64,000 nucleotides of DNA from Paraburkholderia sp. (lineage in GTDB: Bacteria; Pseudomonadota; Gammaproteobacteria; Burkholderiales; Burkholderiaceae): NCBI RefSeq assembly GCF_004298475.1, contig NZ_SCRP01000017.1, positions 84,480-148,479 of the forward strand. Direction: 5' to 3'. Shown piece after piece: positions 11,006-19,936 of this stretch (positions are counted from its first letter, which is position 1; every line of letters starts with the position of its first letter). A model generated the notes under the pieces. That model was not told the origin of the DNA. It ran no database searches and was given only the letters and a program-made list of their open reading frames with translations. Position numbers and translations under genes: made by a program.

Positions 11006-11784
11006 GATCTCGCCTCCTGGAGCGCCTGCCGCGTCGCGCGCACGAGCCAGATCACATCGGCGGCGAGCGCAATGAAGCTGAAGCCCATGTCGCGGTACTG
11101 CTTCGCCTGCGCCGCATCCATCGCGAAGATGCCCGCAGCCACGCCCGCATCCCGCGCCGCAGCGACGATGCGCAGCATCGCTGCGTTGACGTCGGGATGC
11201 CTGGAGTCGCCCAGATGGCCGAGGCTCGCGGCAAGATCGGCGGGGCCGACAAACAGGCAGTCGACGCCCGGCGTCGCCGCGATCTTCTCCACCTCGCCCA
11301 GCGCCTGCGCCGATTCGATCTGCACGATGCAAGCAATCTGCGCGTTTGCAGTGTGCAGGTAATCGCGCCGCATGCCGTACGCAGCCGCGCGCACGACGCC
11401 CGCCACGCCGCGCCGCCCATCGGGCGTGCGCTCGTCTGGATACTGCGTGAGGCGCACGGCATGCGCGGCTTCCTCAGCGCTGCCGATGTTGGGAAACATC
11501 ACCGTGCGCGCGCCCGCGTCGAGCACGCGTTTGACGAGCCACGGCTCGCTGGTCGGCAGGCGCACGACCGGCTCGGTCGGCAGATGGGCGGCGGCAATCG
11601 CACGCAGCTGGGCGACCGTATCCGCGCTGTCGTTGGGCGCGTGCTCCATGTCGATCAGCAGCCAGTCGAATCCGGCGTGGGCGAGCGCCTCGGCGGCGGT
11701 TTCGCTGCCCATCGACAGCCACAGGCCGTAGAGCGGCCCGGCCTCTCTCAAACGTTCTTTCAGGGGATTGGTGAAGGTGCTCAT
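11002..11784 (-). CDS. HpcH/HpaI-family aldolase
   Basis: Class II, metal-dependent pyruvate aldolase family (2,4-dihydroxyhept-2-ene-1,7-dioate aldolase and relatives). The 260-residue protein has GLWLSMGSETAAEALAHAGFDW at the start, the LLIDMEHAPND metal and substrate motif, the Glu of QIESAQAL, and VDCLFVGPADLAASLG. These are the family's metal-binding and phosphate-loop regions. The start MSTFTNPLKERL at 11784 was taken over an Arg-rich upstream extension. The exact substrate (HpaI-, garL- or rhmA-like) cannot be assigned from sequence alone. Its stop overlaps the Sel1 gene. Confidence 0.88.
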   Translation of the reverse strand: MSTFTNPLKERLREAGPLYGLWLSMGSETAAEALAHAGFDWLLIDMEHAPNDSADTVAQLRAIAAAHLPTEPVVRLPTSEPWLVKRVLDAGARTVMFPNIGSAEEAAHAVRLTQYPDERTPDGRRGVAGVVRAAAYGMRRDYLHTANAQIACIVQIESAQALGEVEKIAATPGVDCLFVGPADLAASLGHLGDSRHPDVNAAMLRIVAAARDAGVAAGIFAMDAAQAKQYRDMGFSFIALAADVIWLVRATRQALQEARS

Positions 11785-12109
11785 CGCCGTGCTCCCGGCG
11801 AGGCCGCGCGCCGCGCGCGTCGTGCCCGGGCGTGTGGCCCGGCGACGCCGCAACCGGCATGTCTCGCTATGTTTATGTTGTCCGTCCGCGCGGAAGGTGC
11901 GCGGCCTTGCTGCATTGATGATACAGCGACAATAAACGCCGCCATCGGGCGGAAAACCCGGTGCGGAGAGGCATCGACAGGCCAGGGGAAGGACGGGCGC
12001 GCGCCGGTGACGGCGCGCGCAGGAGCAGGCTGCCTGGAAGCGGGCTGCGCGTGCGCGCGGACTGGTGGTGGGCCTGGTGGTGGGCCTGGTGTCGGGCCTG
12101 ATGGGGAAC
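11785..12109. repeat. Intergenic region with a 12-bp triplicate repeat
   Basis: 325 bp without a supportable gene. At 12062-12097 the 12-mer CTGGTGGTGGGC occurs three times in tandem (the third copy is CTGGTGTCGGGC), ending 12 bp before the queD stop codon. The rest is GC-rich. It should contain the leftward promoter of the aldolase-Sel1 pair near 11850-11930, where the local sequence becomes more AT-rich. Confidence 0.55.
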
Positions 12110-12556
12110 TTAGTCGCGGACCACTTCGGCCCAGCAGTTCGGCGTTTCGTAGAGGCGCACTTTATGGAGCTGGAGATTCACGCCGTAGTGGGCGTCGTAG
12201 ACGTTCGCAAGGATCTCGAACGCAAGCGCGGCGAGATTCTCGACGGTCGGAATGCGGTCGATCACGACGGTCTTGTGGCCCGGCAGCGTGTCGAGGAACG
12301 CGCGCACCTGCGTGTCGCCTTCGTAGACGAGAAACGCGTGATCCCAGCGGTCGACGAGATGCTGGTTCGCGAGCGACTTCACGTCCGCGAAGTCCATCAC
12401 CATGCCGCGGTCGGGCGCGCCTTCGGCCTCGACCGTGTCGCCCTGCAGCGTGACTTCAAGCACATAGCGATGGCCGTGCAGGTTGCGGCACTGGCTGCGG
12501 TGGTCGGGGATGCGGTGGCCCGCATCGAATTCGAGTTTTCGGGTGATCGTCAGCAC
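12110..12556 (-). CDS. queD: 6-carboxy-5,6,7,8-tetrahydropterin synthase
   Basis: QueD converts 7,8-dihydroneopterin triphosphate to 6-carboxytetrahydropterin, the first dedicated step to 7-deazaguanine and queuosine. The 148-residue protein shows zinc-ligand histidines in FDAGHRIPDH and NLHGHRYVLEV, the catalytic Cys in SQCRNLHGH, and a conserved RLYETPNCWAEV tail. It lies six bases downstream of queE, and queC is just upstream, so queC-queE-queD appear to form one leftward cluster. Confidence 0.95.
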   Translation of the reverse strand: MLTITRKLEFDAGHRIPDHRSQCRNLHGHRYVLEVTLQGDTVEAEGAPDRGMVMDFADVKSLANQHLVDRWDHAFLVYEGDTQVRAFLDTLPGHKTVVIDRIPTVENLAALAFEILANVYDAHYGVNLQLHKVRLYETPNCWAEVVRD

Positions 12557-12562
12557 GGCGCG

Positions 12563-13195
12563 TCAGGGAATGTTCAGGTACTTGTGAGTCTGCATCGAGA
12601 GGCGCCACTGCGGATGGCGCTTGCACCAGTCGATGGCCAGTTTCGTATTCAGGTCGCGTGATGGGCCGTCCATCGGCTGGACGAGAAAATACTCGAAGTC
12701 GAGCTTTGCGTAGTCGGCGAGGCGCTGATTGTCCTGCGGCACCACGACCTTCAGCTCGTTGCCCTTCGTGACGACGAGCGGCGCATCGGCCTTCGGGCTC
12801 ACGCACACCCAGTCGATCGTATCGAGCACCGGCAGCGAACCGTTCGTTTCGATGGCGATTTCGAAGCCGGCGGCGTGCAGCGCGTCGACGAACGGCGGGT
12901 CGATCTGCAGCATCGGCTCGCCCCCCGTGCAGACGACGAAGCGGTTGCCTTCGCCCTCGGGCCACAGCGACGCGATTTTCGCGGCCAGTTCTTCGGCGCG
13001 CGGGTACTTGCCGCCGTTCTCGCCGTCGGTGCCGACGAAGTCCGTATCGCAGAACCGGCACACGGCAGTGGCCCGGTCCTCTTCGCGGCCCGACCACAGG
13101 TTGCAGCCGGCGAACCGGCAAAACACGGCCGAGCGCCCGGCGTTCGCGCCTTCGCCCTGCAACGTGTAGAAAATTTCCTTTACCGCGTAAGTCAT
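12563..13195 (-). CDS. queE: 7-carboxy-7-deazaguanine synthase, radical SAM
   Basis: QueE is a radical-SAM enzyme that contracts the pterin ring of the QueD product to 7-carboxy-7-deazaguanine. The iron-sulfur cysteines are spaced C-X14-C-X2-C (CNLW...VCRFCDTDF, about residues 31-49) rather than the canonical CX3CX2C. This is the variant known from the Burkholderia multivorans enzyme. TGGEPML provides the GGE SAM-binding motif. The 210-residue length fits the short proteobacterial QueE class. It sits between queC and queD. Confidence 0.95.
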   Translation of the reverse strand: MTYAVKEIFYTLQGEGANAGRSAVFCRFAGCNLWSGREEDRATAVCRFCDTDFVGTDGENGGKYPRAEELAAKIASLWPEGEGNRFVVCTGGEPMLQIDPPFVDALHAAGFEIAIETNGSLPVLDTIDWVCVSPKADAPLVVTKGNELKVVVPQDNQRLADYAKLDFEYFLVQPMDGPSRDLNTKLAIDWCKRHPQWRLSMQTHKYLNIP

Positions 13196-13292
13196 GCTGC
13201 TGCCTGATCCTGGATCGGGTTGAGTCGGCGGCCCGAGTCTGCTGCCTGCATCGTGCGCCGTGGGGTAACCGGTAACCGTTGCGCCGAGGGCC

Positions 13293-14027
13293 TCAGAGCG
13301 GCGCTTCAGTGACCTTCCCGCCCGCGAGATACGCTTCGTAGCCGCGCTTGCGCAGCTTGCAGGCGGGGCATTCGCCGCAGCCGAAGCCCCATGCGTTCAG
13401 TTCGGCGCGCTCGCCGAGATAGCACGTATGTGTCTCGACGCGCACCAGCTCGACGAGTTCCTTGCCGCCCAGTTGCTCCGCAAGACGCCAGGTGTCGGCC
13501 TTGTCGAGCCACATCAGCGGCGTTTCGAGCACGAAGCGGCTGTCCATGCCGAGGTTCAGCGCGACCTGCAGCGCCTTCATGGTGTCGTCGCGGCAGTCGG
13601 GATAGCCCGAAAAATCGGTTTCGCACATGCCGCCGACCAGCACCTTGAGCCCGCGCCGATAGGCAATTGCCGCGGCGATCGTCATGAACATCAGGTTGCG
13701 GCCCGGTACGAACGTGTTCGGCAGGCCGCTCGCGGCGGTCTCGATCTCGATCTCGCGCGTCATGGCGGTGTCGCTGATCGAACCGAGCACCGAGAGGTCG
13801 ACCATGTGATCTTCGCCAAGCCGCCCGGCCCACGCGGGGAACGCACGCGCAATCGCCGAGCGAAAGCCTTCGCGGCACGCCAGCTCGACGCGATGGCGCT
13901 GGCCGTAATCGAAGCCGAGCGTCTCGACGGTGTCGTAGCGGTCGAGCGCCCAGGCGAGGCACGTGGCCGAGTCCTGGCCGCCGGAAAACAGCACGAGTGC
14001 GCCGGTCTTGGCGTCTGTTCGAGTCAC
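13293..14027 (-). CDS. queC: 7-cyano-7-deazaguanine (preQ0) synthase
   Basis: ATP-dependent enzyme making preQ0 from 7-carboxy-7-deazaguanine. The PP-loop [14 protein letters not shown] is near residue 15, and four zinc-ligand cysteines sit in [14 protein letters not shown] near the C-terminus. I chose the GTG at 14027 (reading [13 protein letters not shown] next) because GGAG lies seven bases before it and it gives 244 residues, the usual length. Another GTG ten codons upstream keeps the frame open but lacks this ribosome site. queE follows after about 100 bp. Confidence 0.94.
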   Translation of the reverse strand: MTRTDAKTGALVLFSGGQDSATCLAWALDRYDTVETLGFDYGQRHRVELACREGFRSAIARAFPAWAGRLGEDHMVDLSVLGSISDTAMTREIEIETAASGLPNTFVPGRNLMFMTIAAAIAYRRGLKVLVGGMCETDFSGYPDCRDDTMKALQVALNLGMDSRFVLETPLMWLDKADTWRLAEQLGGKELVELVRVETHTCYLGERAELNAWGFGCGECPACKLRKRGYEAYLAGGKVTEAPL

Positions 14028-14084
14028 CGTGAAACTCCGTGTGTGAGGCTCCCGCACTGCGTCGCGAACGCCGCCGCCATGCCG

Positions 14085-14149
14085 CAGGTGGCCGCTTCAG
14101 GTGGCCACTTTCGGTAGCCATTTCAGGTAGCCGCTTTCGGCTGCCCGGG
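14085..14149. repeat. 13-bp tandem repeat, about five units
   Basis: Five consecutive 13-mers related to CAGGTGGCCRCTT: units begin at 14085, 14098, 14111, 14124 and 14137, the last being degenerate. They lie 58 bp upstream of the queC start, in its presumed leader. No protein-coding explanation fits. Confidence 0.7.
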
Positions 14150-14278
14150 GCCGTGCCGGCTCATGCGGCGCCGGCTCATGCAGCTAATGCAGTATAGGCC
14201 CAGGCCCTTCGCGGGAGGATCGGCGCCCGGCGCATACGGCTGGCTGCCGCTTCGGCGCGACAGAACAACAGAACAACG

Positions 14279-14312
14279 AAAAAGCCCCAGGAATCGTGCG
14301 ATCTCCTGGGGC
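14279..14312 (-). terminator. Intrinsic terminator after tRNA-Phe
   Basis: A 9-bp perfect stem (GCCCCAGGA with TCCTGGGGC, 14284-14292 and 14304-14312) followed on the minus strand by TTTTT. It starts nine bases beyond the tRNA-Phe 3' end and ends that transcript. Confidence 0.9.
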
Positions 14313-14320
14313 TGCAATTC

Positions 14321-14396
14321 TGGTGGCCTGGGACGGAATCGAACCATCGACACGCGGATTTTCAATCCGCTGCTCTACCAACTGAGCTACCGGGCC
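14321..14396 (-). tRNA. tRNA-Phe (anticodon GAA)
   Basis: On the minus strand the 76-nt sequence begins GGCCCGGTAGCTCAGTTGG and ends in an encoded CCA. The anticodon stem-loop is GCGGA-TTGAAAA-TCCGC, giving anticodon GAA for Phe. The T-loop GGTTCGATTCC is canonical. An intrinsic terminator follows directly. Confidence 0.98.
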
Positions 14397-14466
14397 AACG
14401 AAGAACGCAGATTATAGCGAGGCTCGCAGCCCAACGCAAGCCCCTCTCAAAACCAGGCGATGACGT

Positions 14467-15153
14467 TCATTCGCCTTTGCTCTTGCCGAGATCCACGCCG
14501 AGCTGCTTGAGCTTGCGGTACAGGTGCGTGCGCTCGAGCCCGGTTTTTTCCGCCACGCGCGTCATGCTGCCGTTCTCGCGCGCGAGGTGGTACTCGAAGT
14601 AGGCGCGCTCGAAGGCGTCGCGCGCGTCGCGCAGCGGGATGTCGAACGAAATCGACGCCGTCTGCGCGACAGGCGCCATGCCCTGCACGCCGTCGGCCAC
14701 GAACATCGGCAGCGCCGCCGCCGATGCCACCGCAGCCGAGCCGCCCGCCGCGGGCTTGCCGCTCGCCTGCGCAAGCACGGGCGCCGCCGTGCCGCGCGCG
14801 AGTCCCTGCTCGACAGCCTTCAGCAGTTTTTGCAGCGCGATCGGCTTTTCGAGGAAATTCAGCGCGCCGATCTTCGTCGCCTCGACGGCGGTGTCGATCG
14901 TCGCGTGTCCCGACATCATGATGACCGGCATCGTCAGGAGCATCTGCGCCGCCCATTCCTTGAGCAGCGTGACGCCATCGGTGTCCGGCATCCAGATATC
15001 GAGCAGAACCAGGTCAGGCACCTGGCGCAGGCGGAATTCGCGCGCCTCCTGCGCGTTCTCCGCCAGCTCCACGACGTGTCCCTCGTCGCTCAGGATCTCC
15101 GAGAGCAGTTCCCGGATCCCCATTTCATCGTCTACCACCAGGATGGTTGCCAT
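14467..15153 (-). CDS. NtrX-like response regulator lacking an AAA+ domain
   Basis: 228-residue regulator with an N-terminal receiver domain: acidic pocket VVDDE (6-10), phosphoacceptor Asp52 in LLDIWMPD, MSGH at 80-83 and Lys103 in FLEKP. An Ala-rich linker follows (about 120-165), then a Fis-type helix-turn-helix with GLERTHLYRKLKQLGV. True NtrX has a sigma-54-interacting ATPase between these parts; it is absent here, so the protein cannot be a classical sigma-54 activator. It starts immediately after the kinase stop with no gap, so the two are co-translated. Confidence 0.9.
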   Translation of the reverse strand: MATILVVDDEMGIRELLSEILSDEGHVVELAENAQEAREFRLRQVPDLVLLDIWMPDTDGVTLLKEWAAQMLLTMPVIMMSGHATIDTAVEATKIGALNFLEKPIALQKLLKAVEQGLARGTAAPVLAQASGKPAAGGSAAVASAAALPMFVADGVQGMAPVAQTASISFDIPLRDARDAFERAYFEYHLARENGSMTRVAEKTGLERTHLYRKLKQLGVDLGKSKGE

Positions 15154-17571
15154 TTACGCTGCCCTTGTCTGCACTGTTGCTTTTGTTCCCTGCCCGGCTG
15201 CGGCACGCGAACTCCGCGCGCCGGATTCCGGCGTTGCGGCGTCGTCCGCCAGCTGGAGAAAGAGAATCGAGATCTGCGCGCCTTCGATCACGTCGCCCGT
15301 CTTCATGCGGTTGCGGATGTCGATGCGCGCGCCGTGCTCATCGACGATCTTCTTGACCATCGCAAGCCCGAGTCCTGTTCCTTTGGCTTTGGTCGTCACA
15401 TAGGGTTCGAACGCGCGCGTGAGGATGCGCGCCGGGAATCCCGCTCCGTTGTCCGATATCGTGAGGCGCACGGCGATGCGCGAGCGGCCCTCCGCATCCG
15501 GATCCCCGTATTCTACGGCCCGTGTTTCGAGCGTCACATGCGGGTTCGGTGTGTCGGCGACCGCGTCCTGCGCATTCTGCAACAGGTTGTGGATCACCTG
15601 GCGCAATTGCGTCGCGTCGCCGCGGATCACCGGCAGCGCCGACAACTCCACCTTCAGCGCGCTCTTGCCTTCCTCCACGCCGTAGAGCGTCAGCACTTCG
15701 CTCACCAGATCGTTGAGCTGCAGGCTCGACAGCACCGCCGGCGGCGTGCGCGCGTAGTCGCGGAAATCGTCGACCATCTGCTTCATCGCCGCAACCTGGT
15801 TCACGATCGTCGTCGCGCCACGCTTGAGCACGTCGGCGTCGGTCGGCGAAAGCTTGTCGGAGAGCTTCATCTGCAGGCGCTCCGCCGACAGCTGGATCGG
15901 CGTGAGCGGGTTCTTGATCTCGTGCGCGAGACGCCGCGCGACTTCGCCCCACGCGACCGAACGCTGCGCCGAGATCACGTCCGAGATATCGTCGAACACG
16001 ACCACGTAGCCCGCCGTCTGCGGGTTGCCCGCCTCGGCGCCCGTGCCCGTTCCCGCAACGAGGCGCGCGCCGCGCACGAGCAGCGTGAGCGGATCGGTTT
16101 CGCCCGTGATCGGCACGGAGAACTGCTGCTGCCAGTGGCCGCGCGCCCGGTCGCCGTCGCTGCTCGCGGCTTCCTGATCGGCGAACGCCTTGCGCGCCAT
16201 GGCGCCGAATTCGGCCAGCACGCCGATGTGTTCGAGCGGCACGCCCAGCTGCGTCTCGAACGGCTGGCGGAAGATGCGCTCCGCGCCCGGATTCGCCGTG
16301 GTCAGCCGGAACTGGCGGTCGAACACGAACACGCCCGCCGTGAGGTTCGCGAGGATGCTTTCGAGGTACGCCTTCGAATGTTCGAGCGCGACGCGGTTCT
16401 TCTCGACGGCCGCGCGCGCTTCCGATAGCTGGCGCGTCATCGCGTTGAACGATTGCGTGAGGAAGCCCAGTTCGTCGCGCGACTTGATTTCGCGCTTCGG
16501 CGTGTAGTCGCCCTCGGTCACTTCCTTCGTGCCCTGTGCGAGCAGGAAAAGCGGCCGCGCAAGCTGGTTGCCGAGCGCGAGCGCGAGCATCATCGCGACG
16601 AACGTGGCGAGAAAGAGCGCGAGCGTCAGCGTGCCGATGTACATCTTACGCAAGCCCGTGCGCCCGAGCGCCTTCTCCTGGTACTCGCGATACGCGCGCT
16701 GCACGGCGTCGGCGTTGCGCGCGAGCGCGGCGGGCACGGGCTGTTCGAGTTGCAGGAAGCGTTCGGTGGGCTGCAGGTCCATGGTGTTCGCGTCGGGAAT
16801 GCGCGTCACGACGCGCAGCCGCAGCGGGCCCTTCGAACCGCGCTCTTGCGGATCGCCATCCACTTCGCCTTCGATCGCCGCGTAGCCGCTCTCGCGCGCC
16901 TGATCGATCATGAGCTGCGTGGGCAGGCCGGCGGGCACCAGCGACGACAGGTTGCTCGACGCCTGCGCGACGACCCGCAAGTCCGGCGCCGCGCCCGACA
17001 TGCTGCGCACCGGCGTGACGATCGTCGCGTCCTGCACGCCGAACTGGTCGCGCGTGCGCAAAAGCGTGAGCGTCGTGCCTGCGGAGTCGGCGCTCGCTAT
17101 CTGCTCGGCCATGAGACGCGCCTTGGTCTGCAGATCGGAGAGCGACGCATCGAGCATGCCGCGCCCGAGGTTCAGGCCCGCTGTGAGCGCGGTTTCGACG
17201 TTCACGTCGAACCACGATTCAATCGAGCGCGACACGAACTGATACGAAACGATGTAGATGATGCCGCCCGGCACGACGCCGACGAGCGCGAAGAAGAACG
17301 CGAGCTTCGCGAGCAGCCGTGTGCCGAATTTGCCGCGCCTCAGGCGCACGACGATCACGATCACGAGCGCCGTCACCACCGACATGAAAATCAGCGCGAC
17401 GACGAAGTTGGCCGCGTAGAGCCAGCCGTAATAGCGATCGAAGAATTCGGTGTTCGCGCTCGCGGCGGCGAGCAGCACGAGCAGCAGCGTCGCGGTGAAC
17501 GCGACGGTGGAGACGAGCAGCCTGAGGACAATGCTGCTGACGCTGGTGGCGCGGCGCACTTTACCTAGCAC
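15154..17571 (-). CDS. NtrY-like membrane sensor histidine kinase
   Basis: 805-residue kinase. Membrane segments lie near residues 15-38, 53-76 and 88-110, then a periplasmic sensor region to about 310 and a fourth membrane segment. A HAMP domain (about 335-385) and a PAS domain (about 400-530) come next. The kinase core has phospho-acceptor His550 (RRLAHEIKNPLTPIQ), N-box NLLQNAQDA (662-670), G1 DNGAGF (707-712) and G2 GTGLGL (731-736). This layout is that of NtrY. Partner regulator is the adjoining gene; the DUF4390 gene overlaps its start by 11 bp. Confidence 0.93.
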   Translation of the reverse strand: MLGKVRRATSVSSIVLRLLVSTVAFTATLLLVLLAAASANTEFFDRYYGWLYAANFVVALIFMSVVTALVIVIVVRLRRGKFGTRLLAKLAFFFALVGVVPGGIIYIVSYQFVSRSIESWFDVNVETALTAGLNLGRGMLDASLSDLQTKARLMAEQIASADSAGTTLTLLRTRDQFGVQDATIVTPVRSMSGAAPDLRVVAQASSNLSSLVPAGLPTQLMIDQARESGYAAIEGEVDGDPQERGSKGPLRLRVVTRIPDANTMDLQPTERFLQLEQPVPAALARNADAVQRAYREYQEKALGRTGLRKMYIGTLTLALFLATFVAMMLALALGNQLARPLFLLAQGTKEVTEGDYTPKREIKSRDELGFLTQSFNAMTRQLSEARAAVEKNRVALEHSKAYLESILANLTAGVFVFDRQFRLTTANPGAERIFRQPFETQLGVPLEHIGVLAEFGAMARKAFADQEAASSDGDRARGHWQQQFSVPITGETDPLTLLVRGARLVAGTGTGAEAGNPQTAGYVVVFDDISDVISAQRSVAWGEVARRLAHEIKNPLTPIQLSAERLQMKLSDKLSPTDADVLKRGATTIVNQVAAMKQMVDDFRDYARTPPAVLSSLQLNDLVSEVLTLYGVEEGKSALKVELSALPVIRGDATQLRQVIHNLLQNAQDAVADTPNPHVTLETRAVEYGDPDAEGRSRIAVRLTISDNGAGFPARILTRAFEPYVTTKAKGTGLGLAMVKKIVDEHGARIDIRNRMKTGDVIEGAQISILFLQLADDAATPESGARSSRAAAGQGTKATVQTRAA

Positions 17572-18151
17572 GTTCGGTCACCGTGAAGTTAAAGCGCTTC
17601 CAGTCGGAGGCGAGATCCCAGTCGCGGTTGTTGACCGCGTTGATCTGGAACGGCTTGGGCATGAGCGCCACGTCGAGTTGCATGCGCACCGACGCGATGT
17701 AGGTTTCGTCCGCGCTCACGTCGCTGCGGTCGAACACATGCCACGAGGTCACGTGCTTGACGACGGCGAGCGCCTCGGCGAGCGTCGGAAAGCCGAGCTG
17801 CAGGCCGCCGGTCGAGACGCGGTATTCGCGCGTGAGCGGCTGGAACGACAGCCGGATGCTCTGCGACACGCTCACGGGCTTCTCGTCGAACCAGTACCAG
17901 CGCGCGCGAGAGAGTTCGAAATCGGTCGTGAAGTAGAGCGGAGTGCCTTTGTTGACCACGTCTTCCAGACTGCTGTTCAGGTCGAAGTCGAAACGGGCGT
18001 CGAGGTTCCAGCCGTTGCCGTCGGCCTGCAGCGACGCGCGCTGCACCGAGATCGAATCGGCGCGCGCCGGCGTCGCGGCGATAAAGCCGGCGACCAGCAC
18101 GAACCAGATCAGAGCCGCGAGCCGCAGCGGGAAGAAGCGTTTAATGATCAC
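17561..18151 (-). CDS. DUF4390 exported protein, operon partner of the kinase
   Basis: 196-residue protein with a signal peptide (about residues 8-31, ending TPARA-DS). Its conserved middle includes YFTTDFELSRARWYWFDEKP and TREYRVSTGGLQLGF, typical of DUF4390. In beta-proteobacteria this family regularly lies between rsmB and an NtrY-like kinase, as here, which suggests a periplasmic role with the sensor; the function is unknown. The GTG at 18151 overlaps the rsmB stop by four bases (GTGA), and its end overlaps the kinase start. Confidence 0.87.
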   Translation of the reverse strand: MIIKRFFPLRLAALIWFVLVAGFIAATPARADSISVQRASLQADGNGWNLDARFDFDLNSSLEDVVNKGTPLYFTTDFELSRARWYWFDEKPVSVSQSIRLSFQPLTREYRVSTGGLQLGFPTLAEALAVVKHVTSWHVFDRSDVSADETYIASVRMQLDVALMPKPFQINAVNNRDWDLASDWKRFNFTVTERAR

Positions 18152-19704
18152 CGTTTCTGAAAGCGCGCGTAGAAGAATCCGTCGTGATCGGCGGTGCGGC
18201 GGGGAACGGCGGCGTGATCCGCATCGTTTCCGCTCGCGTCGGGCTGCGCCTTGCTGGCTGCGCCGTTGTCAGCCTCGCAGTCAGCGTCACCGCCAGCCTC
18301 CCCGGACGGCGCATGCCCGGCCGTCGGCAACAGCTGCCCCGGCGCGCCCAATCGTACCGCATCCGGGTGGCTGCTTTCAAACCAGCGCGCCGCGGCTTCG
18401 CCTTCCTCGGGGAAGATCGAGCAGGTCACGTAGAGCAGTTCGCCGCCCGGCTTCAGGAGCGGCCACAGCGCCGCGACGATGCGACGCTGCTCTTTGGCGA
18501 GCGCCGCGATGTCGCCCTGGCGACGCAACCAGCGGATATCGGGGTGACGCCGGACGATGCCCGACGCCGAACACGGCACGTCGGCCAGAATGCGGTCGAA
18601 GGGCTGGCCGTCGTACCAGGCGGCGCTATCGCCCGCAGCGCCCGCATCGCCGATCACGACCCGCGCGCGCCGCAGCGGGTGCGCGGGATCGTCCTGGGTG
18701 AAACCGAGCCGCTCGAAATTTTCGCCGATGCGCGCAGCGCGTGCGGCGTCGCTTTCGAGCGCGATCAGATCGATGTCGGCAAGTTCGAGCAGATGGCCGC
18801 TCTTGCCGCCAGGCGCCGCGCAGGCGTCGAGCACGCGCATGCCGTCGCGCACGCCCAGGTGTTGCGCCGCGACTTGCGCGCCCGCGTCCTGCACCGAAAC
18901 GTCGCCCGCCATGAAACCCGGAATGCGATCGACCGGCAGCGGCGCAGCAAGGCGCACGGCATGGTCGCCGATCTGCACGGCGTCGATGTCCGCCGCCCGA
19001 AGGCGCACGAGGTAATCGGCGGCAGTCGTGCGGCGCGCGTTCACGCGCAGCGTGAGCGGGCCGTGCGTGTTGCCCGCGGCAAGAATGGACTGCCATTCGC
19101 CCGGCCACGCAGCGCGCGTCGCATCGATCCACCATTGCGGATAGTTCCAGTGCGCGACCTCGTCGGCGCGCGCCGCGGCCAGCAATGCCTCGCGTTCGCG
19201 CAGAAAACCGCGCAGCACGGCGTTGACGAGCCCCTTCGCGAAAGCCATTTCGCGGCGCGCGCCCACCGCGCGAACCGCCTGGTCGACGACCGTAAACGGC
19301 GCGTAGGCCGCGTTCGCTTCGTCGTCGACGAGCAGCGCCAGCGCGCACGCCATCAGGTTCGCGACCGGCTGCGGCGGCGCCTTGCTCACGCGCTGCCGCA
19401 GCAGCCAGTCGACGAGGCCCAGACGCCGCATCGTCCGGTAGGCGATGTCCTGCACGGCTCCGCGCGCGAGCGTCGCCGAATCGGCGGGCAAGGCGGCGAA
19501 CACGCTCGTAAGTGCAGCGGGCAACGCCGCGCCCGCGCGCACCGCGCCGACGGCCTGTGCGGCCTGATCGAGCGCGAAGCCGAGCGAATCCGGTGCCAGA
19601 TGCACGGCCTGAGGGCCGGTCGCGGCGCGAGGCCTGTGTGCCTGAGCGCCAGGACGTGGATTGCGGGACGGAGCGGCGGACCGCCGGGACGAGCTGGATG
19701 TCAT
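18148..19704 (-). CDS. rsmB: 16S rRNA m5C967 methyltransferase
   Basis: SAM-dependent RNA cytosine-C5 methyltransferase acting on 16S rRNA C967. A NusB-like N-terminal RNA-binding domain (DSATLARGAVQDIAYRTMRR) precedes the Rossmann fold with SAM motif VLDACAAPGGKSGHLLEL. The two motif cysteines are in DVPCSASGIVRRHPDIRW and VTCSIFPEEGE. The start MTSSSSRRS at 19704 gives 518 residues, longer than the usual 430-450 because of an Arg/Pro-rich head and an inserted low-complexity stretch near the C-terminus. It heads the DUF4390-kinase-regulator series by overlapping starts. Confidence 0.94.
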   Translation of the reverse strand: MTSSSSRRSAAPSRNPRPGAQAHRPRAATGPQAVHLAPDSLGFALDQAAQAVGAVRAGAALPAALTSVFAALPADSATLARGAVQDIAYRTMRRLGLVDWLLRQRVSKAPPQPVANLMACALALLVDDEANAAYAPFTVVDQAVRAVGARREMAFAKGLVNAVLRGFLREREALLAAARADEVAHWNYPQWWIDATRAAWPGEWQSILAAGNTHGPLTLRVNARRTTAADYLVRLRAADIDAVQIGDHAVRLAAPLPVDRIPGFMAGDVSVQDAGAQVAAQHLGVRDGMRVLDACAAPGGKSGHLLELADIDLIALESDAARAARIGENFERLGFTQDDPAHPLRRARVVIGDAGAAGDSAAWYDGQPFDRILADVPCSASGIVRRHPDIRWLRRQGDIAALAKEQRRIVAALWPLLKPGGELLYVTCSIFPEEGEAAARWFESSHPDAVRLGAPGQLLPTAGHAPSGEAGGDADCEADNGAASKAQPDASGNDADHAAVPRRTADHDGFFYARFQKR

Positions 19705-19875
19705 GGAAAAACCGGAAGCGGGCCGCGAGAGACGCGCGGCGCAAACGACGCATTGTAGCGTGGCGTGAGCGCTACGCCCGAGGACGCGGCCCGACATGGG
19801 CCCTGCGCGTGCAGGTGGAAGCAGTGCTGGCCCAAATCGACGCCGGTCAACGAAGCCGTGTCCATGATGGTCCCC

Positions 19876-19918
19876 AAAAAGAACAATCCCTACTCGGCGT
19901 AGTTCGCTGAGTAGGGAT
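19876..19918 (-). terminator. Probable intrinsic terminator of htpX
   Basis: A 10-bp perfect stem (ATCCCTACTC at 19886-19895 with GAGTAGGGAT at 19909-19918). Read leftwards it is followed by TGTTC and then TTTTT. The five-base spacer before the U-run is long, so efficiency is uncertain. Confidence 0.65.
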
Positions 19919-19936
19919 CGGGCTGACCATCACATC

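Noticed and set aside
14028-14278. preQ1 riboswitch upstream of queC
   Set aside because: I could not find the short stem with A-rich tail and the downstream pairing expected of a preQ1 aptamer; only tandem repeats are visible.
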